Source: Agromyces ramosus (GTDB lineage: Bacteria; Actinomycetota; Actinomycetes; Actinomycetales; Microbacteriaceae). From it: a DNA stretch of 64,000 nucleotides. Made by a program: the position numbers and the translations under genes. Each line of letters begins with the position of its first letter. The first letter of the stretch is position 1. Shown in pieces: positions 9,652-17,791 of this stretch. Where the stretch lies: the NCBI RefSeq assembly GCF_004216665.1, contig NZ_SGWY01000004.1, positions 62,001 through 126,000 of the forward strand. Reading direction: 5' to 3'. The notes beneath the pieces are model-generated. The model did not search any database. It saw only the letters and a list, made by a program, of their open reading frames with translations, and was not told the DNA's origin.

Positions 9652-10683
9652 ATGACGATCGACACCAGCATCGTCGAGGAGGGCGAGGAGCTCGCCCGCC
9701 CGTCGCAGGCGCCCGAAACGGGCGTCGTCTCGTCGGCGCCCCGCCGATCGTCGCGCGAGCCGCGGAAGTTCCTCTTCCTGCGCAACTCGAAGGCGATCGC
9801 CGGCATGGTGATCCTGGCATTCTTCTTCCTCATCGCCATCATCGGCCCGTGGATCGCGCCCTACGACCCGAGTGCCCGCAGCGACGACATCCTGCAGCCG
9901 CCGTCGTGGGAGCACTGGTTCGGCACCACGCACCTCGGGCAGGACGTGTTCTCGCAGATCCTCGTCGGCACGCGCGGCGTCATCGTCGTCGGCTTCGTCG
10001 CCGGCATCGTCGCGACCACCATCGGCGTGATCATCGGCGTCACGGCCGGTTACGTCGGCGGGCTCGGCGATGAGACCCTCTCCGTGATCGCGAACGTGTT
10101 CCTCGTGATCCCCCAGCTGCCGCTGATCATCCTCATCGCCGGGCAGCTGCCCACCGTCGGCGGCGTCACCGTCGCCCTCGTGATCGCGATCACCGGCTGG
10201 GCGTGGGGTGCCAGGGTGCTGCGAGCCCAGACGCTGTCGCTGCGACGACGCGACTTCGTCGAGGCGGCTCGTGCGAGCGGCGAGCGCACCTGGCGCATCA
10301 TCACGGCCGAGATCCTGCCGAACCTCACGGCCATCATCGCCGCCGGCTTCGTCGGCACGGTCGCGTTCGCGGTGCTCTCGCTCATCACGCTGTCGTTCAT
10401 CGGCATCGGCAACACGGGAGAGTGGAACTGGGGCACCGTGCTCTACCAGGCGCAGTCGCAGCTCGCGCTCCAGCGCGGCGCCTGGTGGTGGTTCGTGCCG
10501 GCCGGCCTCTGCATCGCCCTGCTCGGGATGTCGCTGACGCTCATCAACTTCGGCATCGACGAGTTCGTCAACCCGCGCCTGCGCTCGACCGGCCTCAACG
10601 CGAAGTCGCTGCGCAAGCGAGGCATCCGACCCCGCATCGGCTTCACGCCGGTCGTGTACGAGGCGAAGGAGGACCGCGCATGA
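9652..10683 (+). CDS. ABC transporter permease (DppC/OppC-like)
   Basis: A 343-residue permease and partner of the preceding gene. A roughly 40-residue cytoplasmic N-terminus leads into the first helix (AIAGMVILAFFFLIAIIGPWIAPYDP), the standard DppC pattern including IAPYDP. The coupling loop RRRDFVEAARASGERTWRII is followed by EILPNL. About six helices are predicted. ATG 9652 lies a single base after the preceding stop, with GGAGG upstream. The C-terminal tail (residues about 305-343) is longer and more basic than usual. Confidence 0.92.
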   Translation: MTIDTSIVEEGEELARPSQAPETGVVSSAPRRSSREPRKFLFLRNSKAIAGMVILAFFFLIAIIGPWIAPYDPSARSDDILQPPSWEHWFGTTHLGQDVFSQILVGTRGVIVVGFVAGIVATTIGVIIGVTAGYVGGLGDETLSVIANVFLVIPQLPLIILIAGQLPTVGGVTVALVIAITGWAWGARVLRAQTLSLRRRDFVEAARASGERTWRIITAEILPNLTAIIAAGFVGTVAFAVLSLITLSFIGIGNTGEWNWGTVLYQAQSQLALQRGAWWWFVPAGLCIALLGMSLTLINFGIDEFVNPRLRSTGLNAKSLRKRGIRPRIGFTPVVYEAKEDRA

Positions 10684-11828
10684 CCATCACGAGTCCGTTC
10701 GGGCAGCCGTTCGGAGACCCGCTCGGGCTTCCGCTCGGTCAGCCCGACGTGCGCACGCCCGCGCTCACGCCCGTGAGCGACCCGGTGCTCGAGATCAGGA
10801 ACCTCTCGGTCGACTACGGCTACGACGGCGACCCGGTGCACGTGCTGCGCCAGGTGTCGCTCACCCTGGAGCGCGGCGAGGTGCTCGGCCTCGCCGGCGA
10901 ATCCGGCTGCGGCAAGTCCACCCTCGCCTACGCGGCGACCCGGCTGCTGCCGCCGCCCGGGCTCATCACCGGCGGCGAGGTGCTCTTCACCGACCGCGAC
11001 GGCACGACGACCGACATCCTGCGGCTGAACGACGCGCAGCTGCGCGCCTCGCGGTGGCAGGACCTCGCGATCGTGTTCCAGGGCGCGATGAACTCGCTGA
11101 ACCCGGTGTTCCGCGTCGGGCGGCAGATCGCCGACGGCATCCGCGCGCACCGGCCCGAGGTGTCGCAGAAGGAGGCACTCGAACGTTCGGCCGAGCTGCT
11201 CGAGCTCGTGGGCATCTCGCCCGATCGGCTGCGGTCCTACCCGCACCAGCTCTCGGGGGGCATGCGGCAGCGCGTGATGATCGCCATGGCGCTCGCGCTC
11301 GACCCGCAGGTGCTCATCATGGACGAGCCCACGACCGCGCTCGACGTGGTCATGCAGCGGCAGATCGTCGAGCAGATCGCCGACCTCCGTGATCGGCTCG
11401 GCTTCTCGGTGATCTTCATCACGCACGACGTGTCGCTGCTCATCGAGATCGCCGATCGCATCGCGATCATGTACGCGGGCGAGATCGTCGAGGATGCGGC
11501 CGCGCGCGACGTCTACCAGCGCCCGCGGCATCCGTACTCGTCGGCGCTGCTGCACTCGTTCCCGCCGCTGCGCGGGCCGCGTCGTGAGCTGACCGGCATC
11601 CCGGGCTCGCCGCCCGACCTGTCGAAGCTCGGGGGCGGATGTCCCTTCCGCGATCGGTGCGCGTTCGCGTTCGACGCCTGCTCGAAGGTGAACCCCGAGC
11701 TCGTGTTCCCTGACGTGCCCGGCGACGACCCCCGCCGCTCGGTGGCCTGCCTGCGCCACGACCCCGCCGCCGTGCGCGCCGTCGGCGAGCAGCCCCTGCC
11801 CGTTCCGCCCGAGCTCTCTGCGCGCTGA
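10680..11828 (+). CDS. Oligosaccharide/peptide ABC transporter ATP-binding protein (DppD/OppD-like)
   Basis: A 382-residue ABC ATPase completing the importer. Motifs: Walker [11 protein letters not shown]-loop [11 protein letters not shown], signature LSGGMRQR, Walker B VLIMDEP, switch FITHDV. The C-terminal domain has the Cys-containing [16 protein letters not shown] motif of this subfamily. The first 30 residues are a low-complexity run of FGQPFG/LGLPLGQ units absent from most relatives. The ATG overlaps the permease stop (ATGA). It ends seven bases from the stop of the convergent MarR gene. Confidence 0.9.
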   Translation: MTITSPFGQPFGDPLGLPLGQPDVRTPALTPVSDPVLEIRNLSVDYGYDGDPVHVLRQVSLTLERGEVLGLAGESGCGKSTLAYAATRLLPPPGLITGGEVLFTDRDGTTTDILRLNDAQLRASRWQDLAIVFQGAMNSLNPVFRVGRQIADGIRAHRPEVSQKEALERSAELLELVGISPDRLRSYPHQLSGGMRQRVMIAMALALDPQVLIMDEPTTALDVVMQRQIVEQIADLRDRLGFSVIFITHDVSLLIEIADRIAIMYAGEIVEDAAARDVYQRPRHPYSSALLHSFPPLRGPRRELTGIPGSPPDLSKLGGGCPFRDRCAFAFDACSKVNPELVFPDVPGDDPRRSVACLRHDPAAVRAVGEQPLPVPPELSAR

Positions 11829-11834
11829 GACGGC

Positions 11835-12500
11835 TCAGCCGCGGCCCCAGGCCTCCGCGAACCGCGTGAGCAGCCGCGCGAACTCCGCGCGCTCGGCGGG
11901 GGTGAAGTCGGCGAGCGCACGCTCGACCGCGGTGCGCCGGTGGTCGATCACGGCCGAGAGCGCGGCCCGCCCCGCGTCGGTGATCGCGAGGATGCTGCGC
12001 CGGGCATCTGCGGGGTCGACCTCGCGTCGCACGTGGCCCGCGTCGACGGCCGCCTGCACGAGGCGGCTGGCGCGCGGCTGGTCGACGCCGATCGCGCCGG
12101 CAAGGTCGCTCACCGAGCTCGGCCCGTGGTTGGCGAGCACGACGAGCAGCCGCATCGCGGCGTGGCCTCCCCGCCCGCCCGGGCCACCGTGTCCGCCGTG
12201 ATGACCGCGCCCGCCGTGCTCGTGGTGGGCCCGGTGGGCCTGGTCGCCGAACGGGCCGCCGTGCAGGCCGTGCCCCCCGGGCGGTCCGCCCCAGCCACCC
12301 GGTCCGCGGCCGAACGCACCCGGCCCGGCGCCGAACGGCCCCGGCCCGAACGGCCCGCCCGGCCCGCGCCCGCGGAACGCTCCGAGGGCCGCCTCGACGG
12401 CGGCGATGGGATCGCCGGCCCGCTCGTCGTCGCGATCGGACTCGTCGGAGTCGTCGGAACCTGAGGATTCGCCGGGACCGTCTTGACGAGGCGGGGTCAT
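11835..12500 (-). CDS. MarR-family regulator with Gly/His-rich N-terminal region
   Basis: A 221-residue protein in three parts: an acidic Ser/Asp-rich N-terminus (residues 1-30), a low-complexity Gly/Pro/His segment (about 43-113, including HGLHGG and HHEHGGRGHHGGHGG), and a MarR-type winged helix (about 115-221). The recognition helix is in VDQPRASRLVQAAVDAG and the wing in REVDPADARRS. The His/Gly segment could bind metal ions or be a disordered interaction region; neither is shown. ATG 12500 is preceded seven bases upstream by TACAAT with no Shine-Dalgarno sequence, suggesting a leaderless mRNA. It is divergent from a second regulator of the same style. Low-complexity sequence makes homology here unreliable outside the winged helix. 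Confidence 0.8.
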   Translation of the reverse strand: MTPPRQDGPGESSGSDDSDESDRDDERAGDPIAAVEAALGAFRGRGPGGPFGPGPFGAGPGAFGRGPGGWGGPPGGHGLHGGPFGDQAHRAHHEHGGRGHHGGHGGPGGRGGHAAMRLLVVLANHGPSSVSDLAGAIGVDQPRASRLVQAAVDAGHVRREVDPADARRSILAITDAGRAALSAVIDHRRTAVERALADFTPAERAEFARLLTRFAEAWGRG

Positions 12501-12540
12501 ACATGTCATTGTACATATACATGTCAGTTGACATGCAACT
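12499..12540. promoter_or_regulatory. Divergent promoter/operator between the two MarR-type regulators
   Basis: An AT-rich island holding overlapping symmetric elements. ATGTCA (12521-12526) and TGACAT (12529-12534) form a perfect palindrome around GT. AGTTG (12526-12530) and CAACT (12536-12540) form a second. The decamer ATACATGTCA is directly repeated at 12499-12508 and 12517-12526. On the minus strand TACAAT (12513-12508) sits seven bases before ATG 12500. On the plus strand TTGACA (12529-12534) is a perfect -35 hexamer for the gene at 12598. Symmetry and overlap suggest cross-regulation by the flanking MarR proteins. Confidence 0.65.
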
Positions 12541-12597
12541 CGAACACCGCGCAACGCGCGCCGGGCGCCCGGAGGGGCGCACCGAGAAAGGCACACC

Positions 12598-13335
12598 ATG
12601 ACCACCGATCAGACCGACCCAGACCAGCCCGACCGCTCCGACGAGGAACGGCCCGGAGCATACGCCGGCACCGACCGGCCCTTCGGCTTCTGGCTCAAGC
12701 TCGTCGACCGTCGCCTCTCCGAGGAGATGGAGACGCTCTTCGCCGCCGACGGGATCACCCGCCGCGACTGGCGGATGCTCAACCTCCTCGCGGGCGAAGC
12801 TCGCGACGAGCGGCTCGCGGAAGGGCTCCGCGCGAAGCCCCACTCCCTGCACCGCCTCGCCGAGCGCGGCTGGATCACGGGCGCGCCGCCCGTGCTCACC
12901 GACGCCGGCCGTGAGGCCCGCGACCGCCTCGAAGGCCAGGTGAGCGCGCTCCGCGAGCGCGTCGCCGGCGCCGTCCCAGCGGAGGACTTCGCGACGATGC
13001 TGCGAAGCCTCGAGGCGATCGCCCGCGAGCTCGGCTGGGACGAGTCGCACCCGATGCCCCGTGGCCGCCGCGGCGGTCGTCGCCACGGCTTCGGCCAGTG
13101 GCGCGGCGCCGGGATGCGCCACGGATTCGGGCGCGGCCACGGATTCGAGGGCGCCGAGGCCGCGCAGCCGTTCGGCTCGCACGGCTTCCACCCGCACGCC
13201 GGGTTCGGGCCTCGTCCGGGCTTCGGCCCGCAGCATGGCCGGCAGGACGTCCACGTCCACGTGCACCTGCACGATGACGACCGGCACGACGGCCGCGGCC
13301 GTCGTCACCGCGGCCGGCCGCACCCCGAGGCCTGA
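12598..13335 (+). CDS. MarR-like winged-helix protein with His/Arg/Gly-rich C-terminal tail
   Basis: A 245-residue protein. Residues about 28-145 look like a winged-helix regulator of MarR type: FWLKLVDRRLSEEMETLFAADGITRRDWRMLNLL, then LHRLAERGWI and VLTDAGREARDRL. From about 151 to the end it is a low-complexity tail rich in His, Gly, Arg and Phe (for example GHGFEG, VHVHVHLHDDDRHD). The tail mirrors the His/Gly region of the divergent neighbour but sits at the other end of the protein. A metal-sensing role is possible but unproven. The ATG follows GAGAAAGG. A 13-bp terminator hairpin follows the stop. It probably shares an operator with the divergent regulator. Confidence 0.75.
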   Translation: MTTDQTDPDQPDRSDEERPGAYAGTDRPFGFWLKLVDRRLSEEMETLFAADGITRRDWRMLNLLAGEARDERLAEGLRAKPHSLHRLAERGWITGAPPVLTDAGREARDRLEGQVSALRERVAGAVPAEDFATMLRSLEAIARELGWDESHPMPRGRRGGRRHGFGQWRGAGMRHGFGRGHGFEGAEAAQPFGSHGFHPHAGFGPRPGFGPQHGRQDVHVHVHLHDDDRHDGRGRRHRGRPHPEA

Positions 13336-13347
13336 CGCCTCGGATCC

Positions 13348-13384
13348 GGAGCCGGGAGCGCTCGACCCGGTCGCTCCCGGCTCC
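13348..13384. terminator. Bidirectional terminator hairpin
   Basis: GGAGCCGGGAGCG (13348-13360) pairs perfectly with 13372-13384 around an 11-base loop. It lies between the convergent ends of the His-rich regulator (stop 13335) and the methyltransferase (stop 13471). No T tract, as is common in high-GC actinobacteria. Confidence 0.75.
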
Positions 13385-13470
13385 GCCGCGCGCGGGCGGC
13401 TCGGCGACGCCGTCGGGCCCTCGGCACCACGGCCCGTCGACCGACGGTCTCACCCGCGATCCCGCCCCGC

Positions 13471-14241
13471 TCAGGGACGACGGACGGCGAATCCCAGGTA
13501 CGACAGGCCCAGCGACCTGACCCGGCCGAAATCGAGCCTGCGGCTCAGCTCCCCGTAACTGATCCGGCCGCGCCGGGCGTGGCGCAAGGCGGTGAGGATG
13601 GCGGGCACGCTCGCGCGCGGCGCGAGCCCCGCCAGCTCCACGACGTCCAGCCCGTGCCGGGCGAGGGTCGTCCGGAGCTCCTCTGGCGGGATGAACATCG
13701 ACCACTCGTGGATCGCGGTGTCCATGATGCGCGTCAGGCGCCACTCCTGCATGGCCTTGATGGCGATCACCCGGCTCCGCCACGTGCGATTGATCGTGTC
13801 GAAGAGGTAGAGCCCGCCGGGCCTGAGCACCCGCGCCGTCTCGGCGACGACGCGGTCGAGGTCGCGCACGTGCTCCAGCACGTCGCAGCAGGTCGCGAGG
13901 TCGAAGGCGGCATCCGCGAACGGGAGCTCCTCGCCCGGGCCCACCAGGTACGCGATGCCGAGGCCGCGCTGCGCCGCGTGGGCACGGGCCGCCTCGATCG
14001 CGACCCGCGAGGGATCGATCCCGGTCACGCCGAAGCCCAGTGCCGCGAGCTCCTCGGCGATGAAGCCGGCGCCGCATCCGATGTCGAGCGCCCGGCCCCC
14101 GGCCACGCCCCGTCGCTCGAGGACCTCGCGGAAGAACGCCATGCGCCCCGGCGTGCAGCTGCCGTGGAGCATGTTCAGCGGGTTGTCCTCGTTCCACCAG
14201 CTCGCTCCGAGCCGGTCGTAGACGTCGTTGTCGATCGGCAT
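13471..14241 (-). CDS. UbiG-like SAM-dependent O-methyltransferase
   Basis: A 256-residue class I methyltransferase. Closest in pattern to UbiG: the N-terminal D-x-LGASWWNEDNPLNMLH stretch, SAM motif I ALDIGCGAGF (residues 51-60), acidic motif II VTGIDPS, motif LATCCDVLEHV, and LRPGGLYLFDTINRTW, which is characteristic of UbiG. UbiG itself methylates ubiquinone precursors, but actinobacteria of this type use menaquinone, so the substrate here is probably another hydroxylated aromatic or polyprenyl compound. It is the second gene of a likely pair with the deaminase, 21 bases downstream of it in the same direction. The methyltransferase call is firm; the substrate is unknown. Confidence 0.8.
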   Translation of the reverse strand: MPIDNDVYDRLGASWWNEDNPLNMLHGSCTPGRMAFFREVLERRGVAGGRALDIGCGAGFIAEELAALGFGVTGIDPSRVAIEAARAHAAQRGLGIAYLVGPGEELPFADAAFDLATCCDVLEHVRDLDRVVAETARVLRPGGLYLFDTINRTWRSRVIAIKAMQEWRLTRIMDTAIHEWSMFIPPEELRTTLARHGLDVVELAGLAPRASVPAILTALRHARRGRISYGELSRRLDFGRVRSLGLSYLGFAVRRP

Positions 14242-14262
14242 GCGTCCCCGCGCCCGCCCGGC

Positions 14263-14868
14263 CTACACCTCGCTCGCGCCGCGGGCGTTGTAGACGACGG
14301 CGTCGGATGCGCCGAACGCGCGGAACACGTCGATCGCCTCGTCGTGCCCGATGCCGACCGAGACGCGGATGCCGCGCCGCTCGAACTCCCCGATCCAGTC
14401 CTCGGGCATCGGCCCCTCGTCGAACCCGGTGAGCTCCTCGACCTCGGCGCCCTCGCCCGCGATGGTCAACGCCCGCACCCCCGACCACATCGTCGCGCCG
14501 TAGCACATCACGCACGGGCGCCAATTGACCACCAGCTCGAGTTCGGTGTCGTCGGCACCCAGGTCCCATCGACCGAGCGCCCGCTGCGCGAGGCTGAGCG
14601 CCATCACCTCGGCGTGCACCGAGCTCAGCCGGGTCGCGAGCACGACGTTGACCCCCACCGAGACGAGGGCACCGGATGCCGCGTCGACCACGATCGCCGC
14701 GAACGGACCCCCGTTGCCCGCCCGCCAGTTGCGGTCGGCCAGGCGGTTCACGAGCCGGATCCGTTCCTCGGCGGTCCCGGGCGGTGGCCCCTCGGCGAGC
14801 GCCGGCAGCTCCTCGATCAGCCACGGCGGCAGCGAAGCGGTGAACGTGGAGGCGAGCGCTGCGTCCAT
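14263..14868 (-). CDS. Nucleoside deaminase (cytidine/guanine deaminase fold)
   Basis: A 201-residue zinc-dependent deaminase. The metal site is complete: HAE (His85, Glu87 the proton shuttle) in RLSSVHAEVMAL and PCxxC (Cys119, Cys122) in NWRPCVMCYGA. The order and the M-C-Y-G-A after the Cys motif fit the guanine deaminase/tRNA-adenosine deaminase-like branch, but the extended N-terminus and C-terminus differ from short GuaD enzymes. Start choice is uncertain: ATG 14868 (used) or ATG 14877, neither with a strong ribosome site. It is divergent from the membrane protein at 14978 and cotranscribed with the methyltransferase. Confidence 0.78.
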   Translation of the reverse strand: MDAALASTFTASLPPWLIEELPALAEGPPPGTAEERIRLVNRLADRNWRAGNGGPFAAIVVDAASGALVSVGVNVVLATRLSSVHAEVMALSLAQRALGRWDLGADDTELELVVNWRPCVMCYGATMWSGVRALTIAGEGAEVEELTGFDEGPMPEDWIGEFERRGIRVSVGIGHDEAIDVFRAFGASDAVVYNARGASEV

Positions 14869-14977
14869 GCGACCCATTCTGCCGCGCCTGGACCTCCCCT
14901 GCGTTCGGTAATCTGACGGCGGACCACAAACGGCGTGCGAGCACGCGACAACCGAGCGAGAGGCCGGCGCTAAATCC

Positions 14978-15532
14978 GTGACGATGACCCTCAAGGCCAA
15001 GCAGCGGCACCGGCGACGCCGGCGAGCAGTGGCCTACGTCGCGATCGCCGCCGGCTGGGCGGCATCCATCTGGCTCAGCACCCTCCTGGTCGCGCCGCCG
15101 TGGCTGCACGCGCTCGCGCTCTTCGTGCACCTCGCCTCGCTCATCATCGGGTTCGGCGCGGTGCTGATGGTCGAGTGGTACGGCATCCTCTGGATGACGG
15201 AGTGGCGCTCGGTGCGCGACCTGCGCCAGGTCGACCTCACACTGAAGCTGCCGATCTGGGCCGGACTGATCGGCCTGCTCGCCAGCGGCGCCCTGCTCCA
15301 CCCCGACCTGTCGTCGCCGGCGACACTCGTCAAGCTGGGCGCCGTGCTCGTGCTCTCGCTCAACGGCGTCGCACTCACCCGCTGGACGATGTACTTCGCC
15401 GGGTTCCCGCGCAAGATGCGGTTCAAGGCCCTGCCGAAACGCGCCCGCGCACGATTCATCGGGAGCGCGATCATCTCCCAGATCGCATGGTGGACCGCCG
15501 TGATCATCGGCATGGTGAACGCGACATCGTGA
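14978..15532 (+). CDS. Small multi-pass membrane protein, unrecognised
   Basis: A 184-residue protein with a strongly basic N-terminus (KAKQRHRRRRR) followed by four or five hydrophobic helices at about residues 16-38, 43-65, 88-105, 115-135 and 160-180. Positive charge before helix one places the N-terminus in the cytoplasm. The second and third segments (HLASLIIGFGAVLMVEWYGILW) loosely recall copper-resistance/DUF2269-type membrane proteins, but I do not claim membership. It starts at GTG 14978, or at ATG 14984 two codons later. No function assigned. Confidence 0.65.
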   Translation: MTMTLKAKQRHRRRRRAVAYVAIAAGWAASIWLSTLLVAPPWLHALALFVHLASLIIGFGAVLMVEWYGILWMTEWRSVRDLRQVDLTLKLPIWAGLIGLLASGALLHPDLSSPATLVKLGAVLVLSLNGVALTRWTMYFAGFPRKMRFKALPKRARARFIGSAIISQIAWWTAVIIGMVNATS

Positions 15533-15609
15533 TCGCGGCGCGACGGCGACGAGGGTGCGTACGGTCAGGTCGCGCACGGCATCCTCACGGCATTCGCCAA
15601 GGTGGACCC

Positions 15610-15639
15610 TTGGGTCTGCTCAGGTCCTCGATATATGCT
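15610..15639 (+). promoter_or_regulatory. Possible promoter upstream of the solute-binding/VWA gene
   Basis: TTGGGT (15610-15615) and TATGCT (15634-15639) are separated by 18 bases in the otherwise gene-free stretch 15533-15767. The -35 box overlaps a short palindrome (GACCC, TT, GGGTC at 15605-15616) that could bind a regulator. The predicted leader would be about 120 bases. Sequence match only. Confidence 0.35.
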
Positions 15640-15767
15640 CGCCTTCGTCCCTACCCCCCATCCGAGGACCGAACGTTGCCCATCGCATCCGTTTGTCGCG
15701 CGACCGGCTCGCCGCATGCGGTGCTCGGTGACCCCTCGGTCCGCGGCCTCCGCACGGGAGCGAGCGC

Positions 15768-17678
15768 GTGAGCGCCGGGGGTCCCGCACCGCGGCGCGCA
15801 CAGCGTCGGGAGCGCGAGCAGCGCCGCCGTCGTTCGCGCACACGATGGATCGTGATCGCGGGCGCACTCGTGCTCGTGCTCCTCGCGGGCGGCACGGCGA
15901 CGGCACTGATGCTCACCAGCCAGGACTCGTCCGATGACGCCGGCGGCGCCACCGAGACGCCCGTGGCCGCCGAGCCGGTGGTGTTCGCCGAGGACGAGCC
16001 GGCCGCAGCGGCCGGCGCCGCCCCCTGCACGACCGTGACCGTGCTCTCATCGCTCGAGAACTCCGAGATGGTCTCCCGGCTCGTCGACGGCTACAACGGC
16101 CAGCCGCGCGACGTCGACGGCAAGTGCGTGAGCGTCGTCGCGACGAAGGACAAGTCCGGACTCGCCGCCGAGGACGCGGCCGCCAACTTCCAGGCGCTCC
16201 CCGAGGACCAGCGTCCGACCGTGTGGATCCCCGACGCGAGCTCGTGGATCGGGATCGCCCGCAACACCGGCGGCGGGGCCAGCGTGCCCGCCGAGAGCGC
16301 GAGCGTGGGGTCGTCCGACATCGTGCTCGCCATGCCCAAGGGGCTCGCGACGGCGATCGGCTGGGACCAGGAGTCCCCCACGTGGGACGAGGTCTTCGCG
16401 GCATCCGAGGACGAGAACGCCTGGACCGACCTCGGTCACCCCGAGTGGGGCACGTTCAAGCTGGGCAAGACCAGCCCGCTCATCGCCAGCTCCGGTGAGG
16501 CGGCGCTGCTCGCCTCGTACGGTTCCGCCGCGGGCTCGCTGGCCGACCTCACGGCCGACCAGATCGAGGACGCCGAGGTCACCGACGAGGTCCGGCAGCA
16601 CGAGCTCTCGACGAGCCACTACATGGCGACCCCCGAGCACTTCCTCTGGCACGCCCGCCAGTCGGAGGACGCCGGGTCGGTGTCGGACTTCCTCTCCGCC
16701 GTCATCGTCGACGAGAAGTCGGTGTGGGACTACAACCGCGGCATCACGAGCCGCGACGGCGTCACGCGGGTGCAGAGCGATCCTCCCGAGGAGCAGCTCG
16801 TGCCGATCTACCCGAGCGACGGCTACTACGAGGCCGACAATCCCGCGGTGGTCATGACCGGCACCTGGGTCGACGACGACGAGGCCGCGGCCGGCCAGGA
16901 CTTCCTGCGCTACACGGCCACCAAGCAGGGCCAGCAGATCGTCCGTGAATCGGGGTACCGCGACCTCAACGGCGAGCTCGACCCGCTCGTGGCGGAGGTC
17001 GGGGCGCTCTCGACGGACCAGACGGGCGCGCTGCCCTTCCCGAGCGCCCGGGTCATCCGCGCGTCCCACGAGGCGTTCCCCGAGGTGCGCAAGCGCGCCG
17101 AGGTACTGTTCCTCGTCGACGTCTCGGGTTCGATGGAGGAGCCGATCACAGGCGGCAAGACCAAGCTCGCCGCCGCGAAGGACGCGATCACGCAGGCACT
17201 GGGTCACTTCACGCCGGGCGACAACGTCGGACTCGCCGCATTCTCGGCCGTCGACGACGGCCCGATCACCCCGGGCCTCGTGAGTCCCGTGGCCGACATC
17301 GGCACCGAGCGCGCCGGCTTCCTGAAGGCGCTCGGAGCCCTGAAGCCCATCGAGTTCACGCCGCTCTACTCGGCCGTCGACACCTTCGTGCAGGAACGCT
17401 CCAACGACTGGCAGGCCGACCGCATCAATGCGATCGTGCTGCTGAGCGACGGCAAGAACGAGACGCTGACGCCCACGATCACCGCCGATCAGATGATCGG
17501 GAACCTCAAGGGCCACCACGACCACAACCCGGTGCTCGTCTTCACGCTCGCCTACGGTGCCGACGCCGACGTGGCGACGCTCCAGTCGATCTCGAGCGCG
17601 ACCGGCGCCCACTACTACGACGCGACCGACCCGACCAAGGTCGGCGACGTGCTCGGGGACCTCGTCACGAGCTTCTGA
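15768..17678 (+). CDS. Membrane-anchored solute-binding/von Willebrand factor A hybrid protein
   Basis: A 636-residue protein. A highly basic N-terminus (residues 9-26) precedes one transmembrane helix (about 27-49), so the rest should be extracellular. Residues about 80-410 resemble a periplasmic solute-binding fold (bacterial extracellular solute-binding type). Residues about 440-630 are a von Willebrand A domain with an intact metal-ion-dependent adhesion site, D-V-S-G-S (Asp451, Ser453, Ser455). Such hybrids recur in actinobacteria, but their role is not established; ligand-dependent adhesion or assembly is possible. It starts at GTG 15768 behind GGGAG. It is followed by a terminator shared with the convergent nuclease gene. 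Confidence 0.8.
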   Translation: MSAGGPAPRRAQRREREQRRRRSRTRWIVIAGALVLVLLAGGTATALMLTSQDSSDDAGGATETPVAAEPVVFAEDEPAAAAGAAPCTTVTVLSSLENSEMVSRLVDGYNGQPRDVDGKCVSVVATKDKSGLAAEDAAANFQALPEDQRPTVWIPDASSWIGIARNTGGGASVPAESASVGSSDIVLAMPKGLATAIGWDQESPTWDEVFAASEDENAWTDLGHPEWGTFKLGKTSPLIASSGEAALLASYGSAAGSLADLTADQIEDAEVTDEVRQHELSTSHYMATPEHFLWHARQSEDAGSVSDFLSAVIVDEKSVWDYNRGITSRDGVTRVQSDPPEEQLVPIYPSDGYYEADNPAVVMTGTWVDDDEAAAGQDFLRYTATKQGQQIVRESGYRDLNGELDPLVAEVGALSTDQTGALPFPSARVIRASHEAFPEVRKRAEVLFLVDVSGSMEEPITGGKTKLAAAKDAITQALGHFTPGDNVGLAAFSAVDDGPITPGLVSPVADIGTERAGFLKALGALKPIEFTPLYSAVDTFVQERSNDWQADRINAIVLLSDGKNETLTPTITADQMIGNLKGHHDHNPVLVFTLAYGADADVATLQSISSATGAHYYDATDPTKVGDVLGDLVTSF

Positions 17679-17744
17679 GATCCCGTCGCCCCGGTCGCCC
17701 CTCGCGAGCGACGTGCATCGCGTGAGACGGATGCCGCGTGAGAC

Positions 17745-17782
17745 CACGGATGCCGCGCGGCCCTCGCTGCGCGGCATCCGTG
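17745..17782. terminator. Bidirectional terminator hairpin
   Basis: CACGGATGCCGCGC (17745-17758) pairs perfectly with 17769-17782 over a ten-base loop, between two convergent genes (stops at 17678 and 17792). Its arms contain the recurrent octamer CGGATGCC/GGCATCCG. Confidence 0.75.
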
Positions 17783-17791
17783 CTCGGATTC

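Noticed and set aside
12896-15577. Minus-strand frame of about 890 codons spanning several genes
   Set aside because: It runs through a terminator hairpin and across genes on both strands. The translated sequence is Arg/Gly-rich with no fold.
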